Of a stretch of DNA of 64,000 bases, positions 46,301 through 55,661 are shown piece after piece. Below the pieces are notes generated by a model. The model did no database searches. It was not told the DNA's origin and saw nothing but the letters and a program-made list of their open reading frames with translations. Position 1 is the first letter of the stretch; each line of letters starts with the position of its first letter. Source of the DNA: Microthyrium microscopicum (taxonomy: Eukaryota; Ascomycota; Dothideomycetes; Microthyriales; Microthyriaceae). The position numbers were made by a program, and so were the translations under genes. The stretch spans positions 472,748-536,747 of the forward strand of contig MU004242.1 in NCBI GenBank assembly GCA_010405405.1, given 5' to 3'.

Positions 46301-49300
46301 ATCTTGTCGATGAAGAGCAACCCGTCGCTCTCAAGGATATCATTGGCACATCAGCTTCAGATCTAGAAGAAACCGAAAAGCCAACAAAGTTGGAACCTCA
46401 AGCCTCAGACTCAACTTCAGCAATGCCAGACGATGAAGAGCCACCTGTTTATCTTGATGACCTGATCGCAACACCAACCACAGAGCGGAAACCAAACGAC
46501 AAGCCAGCAGAGACAGAGGTGGTTGATAGTATCATTGATGATGCCAGTGTCTTGCCGGTTACATTCAAGGCTCTGGACATCCCCTCGACTGATCCGGTTC
46601 TTACTATGCCAGACGACATTTCACATCCGCCAACAAAACATGTTCTAGAAGCGCACCGACAAGGTGATGAAGCAAGTCCCGTCGTCATGGAGTCCCACAT
46701 TGAGCCAGCCTTCGAGCCTCAAGTTCACAAAGAATCAGAAGCGACACGGAAAACTTCTTCTCGCGACACAAAACTTGAGGAACCATCTGATAAGCCTCTC
46801 TCTGTTCCGTCAGATCCAGTGGATGATTCTGTTGAAAAGGCCGAGGCGACATTTACGGATGAACCGGAATCCGTGTCCGAGCGCGCTCGTTCTCCGGAAC
46901 CTTCATTTCCTTTACTCAAGCGGGCTTTGTCAAAAGGCAAGAAAGGCAAAAAGAAGAAGCGAGTCACATGGTCGGATCCCCCAACTCCAGCTGAGCCCGA
47001 GGAACCCAATGCTACTCAAACTCGGGATTTGGAAGCTGAGCCCGAGATCGCCCAATCTGCCGAACAAGATGATTGGGCCGAAACGCCCAAACCGAAAGGA
47101 AATAAGAGCAAGAAGAAGAAGGCCCAAGCATCCTCCTGGAACGAAGACAGCGAAGCCACTCCAGCCGCCGACCAGGACAACTCTCTTGTCGAACAGCCAG
47201 TCATCGAACCTGTCGTGGAACCAATCGTCGAGCCAAGCGTGGAACCAATCAAAGATTCTCCTCAACGGCCAATCGCAGAACCTGTCAAAGAGCCAATCGC
47301 AGAGCCCGCGGAGGACTTTGTTGTCAAAGATACCTCTGAAACAGCTGATACTACTGAGCTTGCCGACAATAACGAATTAGCAGAAAAACCCGAGCTCACT
47401 GCCCTGACTGAAGATGACTCTTGGGTTGAAAAGCCTAAAGCCAAAGGCAAGAAAGGTAAAAAGAAGAAGGGTCAAGCATTCAAGTGGGAAGATGAAGAGA
47501 GCGGCACTATATCTCCTCCAGTTGAACAGCCTATTGCTTCAGATACTGCTCAAGAACTTCCTATCAATCCCGCACCTACTACCGAACAAGACGTCTCGGA
47601 ACCTGTTGAAGACAGCTCTTGGGCTGGACAACCCAACCCCAAAGGCAAAAAAGGCAAGAAGAATAAAACTCAACCCTTTGCATGGGAGGACGAAGTCACC
47701 ACCGCCCCAACAGAACAAGAGCCCGCCGAGACACCTAGAGAGCTCCCCATTGATTCGACACCTGTCGTAGAGCAATCTGTACCCTCTGTCTTGGAAGAAG
47801 AATCGTTATTAGAGCAGCCCAAGCCAAAGGGAAAGAAAGGCAAAAAGAAAAAGGGCCAAGCTTTCAATTGGGAAGACGAGGAACCTGTTACAACTTCCTC
47901 CGAACAGCCTTCCATCACTGAAACCTCTCGAGAGGCGACTGCCGATCCTGCTCCCGTGTTGGGCGAAGGGAATTTTGCGCCAGCCAGCGAAGAAACTTGG
48001 TCTGAGATGCCCAAAGGAAAAGGAAAGAAGGGCAAGAAAAGTCGGCAAGCTTTCAACTGGGAAGAGCCAGATACAAGTACTTCGACTCCTGCTGCCGACA
48101 CAGAAGCAGTCCAAGAGCCTGCTGAGCCACTGCCAACTGATATTGCAGCTCCTGTGACTGAAGATACTGTCAACCAATATCTCGATATCCAGGAGGAGCA
48201 GATTCCACAGCCAACCGCGGAGCTCACCGCACACCAGATTCCTGAGCCTCCAGCAGAGCCAGATACATCTGTTCGATCTGCTCCTATCGAAGACGATGAT
48301 CTCTGGGCTGCTCCTAAATCCAAGGGCAAGGAAGGCAAGAAGAATCGACAACAAACTTTGGACTGGGAAGAAACCGAACCTGTCACAACTGAGGAGACTG
48401 GAACCGCCGTAGCAAGCGACGTTCCTCTGGCGACTGAAGAATTTGCCGAGATCTCCGCTCCAAAATCCAAGACCAAAGGCAAAAAGGGCAAGAAAAAGAA
48501 CCAAGCTCAGGACTGGTACGAAGAGGATCCGCCCCTCTCTGCGACTGAGAATGAAGTCATTGAGCCGAAAGACTTGAATACTGAAAGAGTTGAATTGCCA
48601 GTGACGGTAGCAGATGTTGAACCGGACCTTGAACGATCTCGTGAAACTTCCATGGATGATACGAAGTCTCAGCCACCACTTTTCATTGACAATGAAGCTG
48701 TTCCCGAAGTTGAGCAAGCTCTTATTGAACGTCCTAGCACGGAACATTCTGAACCGCCAATCATCACAGAGGAACCCGAGCCCGAATTTTCAATCAACTC
48801 GAAGAAGGGGAAGAAAAAGAAGAACAAGCTCGTGGATTGGACCGAAGAAGAACCTCAATCTGATGCTCAAGATGTTGCCGCTACTAGGGACCTTGACATT
48901 GAAGACCCGGCTCTTGCTTCCACAGAACAGGAGTTCTCTCCGCCTGCCAAGTCTAAGAAGAAGGGCAAGAAGAAGAACCTGTTCACAACCTGGGATGAAG
49001 ACGAATCTCCCGCTCCTGTCACAGAGGCCGAAGACATCACTGAAACTGCCAATATCGACACCTCCACCGCTCCTGCGCCTGCTAAAGAAGACGAGTTCGA
49101 GCAGTCCTCCAAATCCAAAAAGAAAAACAAGAAAAAGAATCGAAGTCTAGCTTGGCAAGAAGAGGACGCACCTGCCTTGGACGTGGAAGATCCTACTCTC
49201 GACAGTACTCCAATTGAAAGCCAAGATCAGACAATAGCAGAAGTGCAGGAGCCTGAGCCTGTTGTTGATGAGTCGGTTTCCAAGAAGAAAGGAAAGAAGA

Positions 49301-52300
49301 ACAAGAAAAAGTCTCAGCCTTTCAGTCTTGACGATGAAGATACGGGGACCGCCACACCAACCGCAGCCGAAGACTCCGAGACTCGCGAAGTTGTACCAAA
49401 TGAAGTCGAGGATGAATGGGCGCCAACGACAAAAAAGGCGAAAGGTAAAAAGGGCAAGAAAGGCAAGAAGATGGAAGCATTTTCTTGGGATGAGCCCGCC
49501 GAGCCCAGTCTGCCCAAGTCAGACCTAGCCGTTGAAGAAATGATCGATCGTGAGGTTGAGATGCAACAAGAACCCGTTCAGGAACCAGAACCAGCTCCAG
49601 TCGCTCCTTTGACCGAGACGATGGACGTTGATGAGCCAGAAACCGAACTAGCCAACGTCCCGCGTGATTTAAATGTTGATCCCATGGATATCTCTGAGCC
49701 CATCCAAGAGGAACGTCTTGCCGAAGAAGAGTCCACAGTCCAGCCGTCCAAGAAAGACAAGCAGAAGTCTAAAAAGGCCAACAAAACTGCACAAGCTCTT
49801 GAAATACTCAGTGCTGCTGGCACGGCTGCTATTGCTGCGCATATGATGAAAGCAGGCAGTGAAGAGTCCTCCGAGCACACATCAGCACCAATCCAGCTGG
49901 ACAAACTGGAACGCGAACACCCTGTCTTGTCCCGCGAAATGGAATTTGATCCGTCAGAAGTTGCCTTGCCCGAAGCTGATGAGCACGAGCATGAATCTCT
50001 CGAGCGTCACATTTCTCATGATCCCTCTACTATTCCTTTGCCAATCGCCGACGAGATGGAAGAGGTTCATCTTGCTCAGACTCACCACGATCTTGCAGAA
50101 CAGCGACACACCGCCAAGCATGATCTTGATGCTGCTGTCGCCATTGCAGACGTACTTAGCGACAAAGCCTTCTCTCGCCCATCATCTCGCGCCGGTGTTC
50201 TCGAAGAGCCAGACTTTGACGACTTTCCCCAACATGCGAGTCGCAAGTCATCAAGACGCGGCTCTAGACGTCAAAGCCGAGCTCAATCGCGCGAGCGAGC
50301 TATGGATCTGGACGAGCCGCAGCCAGTATCAATGGCTGAGGACGAGTTCGCAGCAGCCGTTTCTACTGGTTTACTTGGTGCCGGTTTCGAAGGCGGCCAT
50401 AACCTAGAAAAGTCAAGAGAAATAGCGGATGATAGGTTGCAAGAGGAGGGTGAATCACCCATGGAGATCACTGGAATGAGAGCGGGTACCAAGACTGGTT
50501 GGGGTGGTGATCGTTCGTCGAGCGAGGAACGAGGTTCCAAGCGTAGCAAGCCCAAGAGAGGTCGGTCGCTAGAGGTGGAAGAGCCAGTGGAGCAGACTGT
50601 TGAAGCTTCACAAGAGAAAGAGATGGAGCCAGTGGATGAGTGGGCACTGCCGGTGGAAAAGAAACGCGGAAAGAAGAAGGGTAAAGGTGGGAAGAAGAAC
50701 AAGTTGCGGGGTTTGGAAGAGGAGGATACACCCAGCTCAGGCATGGACATTGATGTGCCAAGAGAACGCGAGGAGAACACATATCACAGCGAACTGGTTG
50801 GAGCAGCACTTGCCGGGGGGATTGGTCTAGGTGGTGCTGCAGCCATTGCAGCCCATGGCAAGGACAAGGAGCACGATCAAGCCTCGCATCACGAACACAA
50901 GCCAAAGCAGTCTCCTGACAGCCTACATCAAGAAAGCCACAAAAGAGCCTCACCAGACGAGTTTGACGAGACCGTTCTTGCACCAGCCAAGCGAGTTGAA
51001 ACTGATGAGGTAGCCCCAGAACATCCAGACACACTCCAATTAGAAGACGGACACGACGTCAAGAAACGGTTATCAACTCGAGAGATCTCAGAGCCATCTT
51101 GGTCATTCCCCCAAAATCGAGACAGCGCCATTGAAGTGATCGATACTCCGGTCTTAACGCAAGAACCCTCGCCACGAAACACCACTCGAGATTCTGGATT
51201 TCCGGAGACACCAATCATTGCCCACGAAACTCCTGAGCCCCACCCAAGGGATTTCGAGCCCGTATCTACTAGCAAACGATCGCGATCATCTCGACGAAGC
51301 TCCATTAAATCACCTACCAAGATTCAAGTCGAAGTTCCAGCAGATTGGGATGTGGCTGTCGGAGAGGGATCACCAGAAAAGCTCGTATTTCAAGAAAAGG
51401 GTACTCCTCCCAAATCCGAACATGTCCGATCGCCCCCAGCGGTTGAATCGACTTCACGCGAACGATCTAGTGCTGTACTGTTTCAATCCTCGCCTTCTAC
51501 GAGAGAACATTCTCAACTAGAGCATTCTACTCCACAGCGACATCCAATTGAACCAACAACTCCAAAGGTCGCTGAGGAGTCGCCCGCCCGTCTGCGAGAC
51601 CTGGATCTAGAGTCTCCGTTGCTCAAAAAAACCCACGATCTCGAAGATCTGGGAGACTCACCACGCAGTCACAAAGCAGCCAAAGTCATCTCTCCTAAGG
51701 AGCACGCTTCTACTCATCGCGCTGTCTCTGGACATGCATCGGACGGCCTACGAATCAACACTGGATCTGGCCCACGAGCCATCTCACCTTCTCAAGCAAG
51801 CCATGTCTCAATTGATGACATGATTGCACGAAGATCTTGGCCACCTGTTGATGAAGACAACGAGACTGTTGGCATAGATAATGTCTTAAGCCGCGACAAG
51901 CAACGAACTGTCTCCACGCCCTCTCGCAAGCCCAGCCATAGCCACGAGCTACGACACATGGGTCACAGTGGTAATCTACGATCAGCCAGCATTGCCAGTG
52001 ATGTGTCGGCTTCAGGAATAGGGCGACTGCGCAGTCCTGATTTCTCGCGGCCTCTCAGTGCAGCGTCAAATGGATCTTCCCGCAGCTTGCGCCGCACGGA
52101 CCGCGGCTCGGTCCGTGATCTTCGGTCGCAAAACCATTCGCCAACTCCAAGCTCAGGCGCAAGCGCGCTAGCAACAACAATCGCTGGCACTGCTCTCCTC
52201 TCATCTCTCGCAAGCAATTCCACAAGAGCAAACTCCAAAGGCAAAGCCCGTGATATGGATGGCGAATATGTAAGCGTCTCATTTAAATCTTGAACTCCAA

Positions 52301-53908
52301 TATAGTTACTAACTTTGTGGTCTACAGGATGGAATCGGAACCCTTCCACAGTCGCCAAGAAGCCCCGCCAGGCCTCACAGTCTGCGCAAGAGGCAAAGTC
52401 TTCACGTTATGGATCTCGAGGGTCGCGTCGAACAATTAAGCGCGGAAACAAGACAACATCAAGAAGCCGTGGCTCGGGCTGAACGTGCTGCCCAAGATGC
52501 GATCGCCGAACGAGAAACCCATCTTACAAGTGTGCGCAATGCGACCGAAGCCCTTACACAACGAGATGTGAATATTCGCGAGAAAGATGAACAGATTCGC
52601 GAACTTCGAGACAGTATACAAAATCTGCAGAATGAAGTAGATCGTCTGGCGCAAGAAAATGGCACCCTTACAGAACAAAACCAAGGCATGGCCAACAATG
52701 CGACTGAAAGAGTCGTAAACCTCGAATCGGAACACGAGAATACCCACAAACAATGGCAGGATGCTCTCTTGACTATCGCCGCTCTCAAGGCTCAACAGGC
52801 GGACATGACGAAGAAGATGGACGATATGGTTCGCGACGAGATCTCGAAAGCCACTGCTGATCAAGAACGGGAAATCCATCGTTTACAAACCGAACTCGAT
52901 GACTCGGTTGTCCAAATTCGTGAGCTTCAGCAACAAGTGCTAGACTCAAAGCAAGCTGGCGATGATTTCCTAATCGTTAGAGACGAGGATTATTTCGAAG
53001 GCGCATGTCAACAACTCTGCACTCATGTCCAACAATGGGTCCTTCGGTTCTCCAAATTCTCCGACACAAAAGCCTCAAGACTTTCGTCGGATGTGAAAGA
53101 CAAACGGACTGAAGAGCGACTCGACGATTGTATACTTGACGGCTCCGATGTCGACGGTCTGCTCAACGACAGAATAAAACGACGTGATGTGTTCATGTCA
53201 ATTACCATGTCACTCATCTGGGAGTACGTCTTCACGAGATATCTCTTTGGCCTAGATCAAGACCAGCGAAAGAAACTCAAATCACTCGAAAAACAACTGA
53301 CCGAGATTGGTCCACGTCGAGCAGTCGCACAATGGCGCGCCATCACCCTCACTCTTCTCTCGCGACGCGAATCCTTCAAGGCCCAACGAAAACAAGATAC
53401 TGAAGCAGTCGTGCAAGAAATCGTCGCCACTCTTTCCCGCCTTCTCCCTCCTCCATCTCACCTCAAGAACCAGGTCTTGGAATCGTTACGCAAGGTTATG
53501 GGCCTTGCCGTAAACCTGTCCATCGAAATGCGCACGCAACGCCCAGAATTCATCATGCTTCCTCCTTTGCGTCCAGAATATGACGCCAATGGCGACCTGG
53601 CCGGAAAGGTCAACTTCAGCGCTGCACTCATGAACGATCGCAGCCCCGACGAATTGAACGGCGAGAAACTATCCAATGAAGATCTCGAGGCGCAAGAAGC
53701 AAATGTCAAGATTGTCCTCTTCCCACTCGTCGTCAAGAAAGGCGATGACAGTGGTGAAGGCGAGGACGAAATTGTAGTGTGCCCAGCACAGGTGCTGGTC
53801 GCGAAACAGAACAAAGGGAAGAAAGTTGTTCGTGTTCTAAGTGGTGCGATGGATATCGATCCTCGTAGATCGTCTGCCGCTATTCCAGGCGAAGGCGTCC
53901 CATTCTAA
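34303..53908 (+). CDS. lah: Leashin-type Woronin-body tether (involucrin-repeat giant protein), ~6,515 aa
   Basis: Giant protein of Pezizomycotina, often annotated 'involucrin repeat protein'. Leashin tethers Woronin bodies to the cell cortex/septal pore: its N-terminus binds the Woronin-body sorting complex and its C-terminus anchors to the cortex. Exon 1 is 34303-52269 (5,989 codons without a stop) and exon 2 is 52328-53908; the 58-nt intron has GTAAGC and ACTAAC signals. Order: basic Ser/Arg-rich start (MWNKITGRDSD), repeated Ala/Gly hydrophobic segments, an Arg/Glu helix (~1146-1330), Ser/Arg repeats (~1967-2540), LPxLPxSRP motifs (~2710-3103), ~23 Lys-rich/acidic units (~3188-5478), then a coiled coil and a globular C-terminal domain (SLIWEYVFTRYLFGLDQDQR). 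Identity rests on size, composition and layout, not on an alignment. Confidence 0.82.
37740..38290 (+). other. Arg/Glu-rich single helix or coiled coil in the giant protein
   Basis: About 180 residues dominated by E, R and A (EEAARLARRRREADAEAA; SERRRREEEERAEAERSER) with no helix breakers. Opposite charges at i and i+4 favour a single stable alpha helix, an extended rigid spacer of up to roughly 25 nm by helix geometry. Confidence 0.8.
40200..41930 (+). repeat. Ser/Arg-rich repeats in the giant protein
   Basis: Degenerate units of three types: RSEKSSRSKRRES, SEKRERSRSRQRD and HHRSHRESLDVTGSEK, recurring many times, then DDDDTRSVRS-type acidic/basic blocks. The DNA is tandemly related but diverged. 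Composition suggests a disordered, heavily phosphorylated stretch. Confidence 0.8.
42431..43610 (+). repeat. LPxLPxSRPxSP motif repeats in the giant protein
   Basis: Short linear motif recurring at least six times: LPQLPESRPTTPI, LPSLPSSRPQS, LPSLPSSRPTSPI, LPKLPSTRSGSPI, LPELPPSRDES and LPTLPPTRPDSPY. The intervals are irregular and Pro/Ser-rich. Such regularity in otherwise disordered sequence suggests docking sites or SP-directed phosphorylation. Confidence 0.82.
43866..50735 (+). repeat. About 23 Lys-rich/acidic repeat units in the giant protein
   Basis: Each unit has a hydrophobic or Trp lead (SPLLQRTNSK or DDSWVEKPKAK), a lysine core (GKKAKKGKKGKK and variants), a single Trp in acidic context (DDWEPEPE, FKWEDEE), and a long Glu/Pro/Ala spacer of 40-150 residues. 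Early units (43866-45530) carry LLQR...SKxGKK; later ones (47068-49470) carry W..KPKxKGKKGKKxK..F.WED. They are diverged at DNA level, so not recent slippage. Confidence 0.9.
52409..52950 (+). other. C-terminal coiled coil of the giant protein
   Basis: About 180 residues with heptad-like spacing (IRELRDSIQNLQNEVDRLAQ; EIHRLQTELDDSVVQIRELQ) just before the globular C-terminal domain. It suggests dimerisation of the cortical end. Confidence 0.75.
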
Positions 53909-54585
53909 ACTGGAGCGTTTGTTTGTGTTATGCTCCATTTTGCGATATAGATTTGAGAGCGAGCGGGTATTGAAAAATTGGGTTCATTGGTTTTGTGCAT
54001 TCGGAAAGGCGTTGGTTGCTTTTCATTATCATTACGATGACACGATTGTCTTTTTTCTTTGTCACGGTCGAATGCTTTTCATCTTGTTAAAACTACTTTT
54101 CTGTCTGTAATAGTGTAGATTTATATATCATAATATCAGTTTGTCGATATCATACTCAGAGTCTCAATGCCTCTTCATTTTGTGCGTCTTCCTAGCAAAA
54201 GCGTATCTGTTTCTTCTAAGCATCTGTCACATTTTATATGCTCCACTCAATCACTTTGAACAACTTGTTAAGACGCACTGTGATCACAAGTTTCAGGGTT
54301 GGTAGATCGGGTTCTCCCATGGTCTTAATCTAAGTATTTAATCTCCCAGCTATTAGGACTACTTCTATCACTGGCTACAAAGACCTAAGTCTTGTAGCTT
54401 GCAGTCGAATATCGGCTATTCCGTTCAAGCATAGTTTATACTAGGCTTTTGATATTATTGGCAATGATCGAAAGTAGACCGACGTCAAGAAAGTCGACGT
54501 GACTAAACATACAAGATTCAGTCTTGTCAAGAGCCGTTATTAACGAATATTTCTTTCTTGACGAACTCATAGCGAACTCGAAGTC
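53909..54585. other. Intergenic region
   Basis: 3' flank of the giant gene, AT-rich with TTTATATATCATAATATC near 54120, then the hydrolase promoter. No gene recognised. Confidence 0.4.
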
Positions 54586-55528
54586 ATGTACATTCCATTC
54601 ATTGCCACGGCACTCGTTGCTGCTATCAGCGTTTCTGCGCAAGGCAAAGGGAAATACCCAGCTGTCGGTTCACTCAACATTGCACAAAGTTATGCAAGTA
54701 CTAATAGCTTCGAATAGGGAATCGTAGCTGACCCAAATTTCCCCAAACACACCGTGTACGCGCCCAAAGATACGTCCGTCAAGACTCCCATCCTCGTCTG
54801 GGGCGAGAGTGGCTGTATCAACAATGGCGGCGTCATGTCTGCTTTCCTAACGCAGATTGCATCTCAAGGTAACTTGCCCCCTTATCCACATACGTTTTAA
54901 ACCATACTGACATCTCCACCCAGGCGTAACCGTCTTCGCCAACGGCCCCAGAAGCGGCGGCGGCGGCGGCCAAACCCTCAAAAACAACCTCATGAAAGAA
55001 GCCCTCGACATACTCGACACCAAAGCCAGCGACCCCAAATACGCACACCTCGACCTAACCCGCGTCGCCGCCGGCGGGCAATCATGCGGCGGGCTCGAAG
55101 CGGCCGTCATGGCGCTCGACAAGCGCGTAAAGTTCATCGGCATGTTCAACCAAGGAGGCACCGATGCCAACAAGAAGGGCTTACCGGTTCCAAATAACGG
55201 CAACGTGCCGGATGGGAGCAAATTTAATGTGCCGACGTTCTTCTTTGCGGGCGGGCCGAGTGATAACCCGGGCCAAAATGGTGCAAAGGACTATGAGAAG
55301 ATGCCTGCGGGTGTGCCGGCTTGGTTGGGGAATTATGCCTCTAGGGGTCATGGTGGGACGTATAGTGAGGCTAACGGAGGGACATATGGTGTTGTTGGGG
55401 CGAATTGGGTCAAGTTTGTGTTCTTTGGGGATAAGGAGGCAGCGGAGTTCTTCAAAGCTGGAAAGGCGGCTGGGTTGGGATGGTCGGGAATTAAGTCGAA
55501 GAATTTGGATAAGTTGCCTGTGTCGTAG
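54586..55528 (+). CDS. Secreted alpha/beta hydrolase, 277 aa
   Basis: Exons 54586-54663, 54718-54868 and 54924-55528 sum to 278 codons in phase. The first intron (54 nt) uses a GTCGGT donor with ACTAAT branch and is inferred from frame restoration; the second (55 nt) uses GTAACT. The signal peptide is MYIPFIATALVAAISVSA. The mature start KYPAGIVADPNFPKHTVYAP leads to the oxyanion-type strand TPILVWGESGCINNGG, and the nucleophile elbow is GGQSCGG. A late His sits in YASRGHGGTYSEA. The fold resembles dienelactone-hydrolase/cutinase-like secreted esterases, but the substrate is not known. It converges on the Prp2 gene with 133 bp between the stops. Confidence 0.85.
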
Positions 55529-55661
55529 TAGATTTTTTGGTTGTTCGCTTGCCATAATATAGTCATCGAAATGACAAGGTAGCCATGGACTTATTCAACT
55601 TAGACATCACGTTGAGTCTCCCAGGAAGGCGACGCGACATTCCATTTGTAGTGCCATCAAA

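Noticed and set aside
44295-48747. Several long minus-strand Ser/Phe-rich frames (up to 312 codons)
   Set aside because: Reverse-complement shadows of the Lys/Glu repeats of the giant gene.
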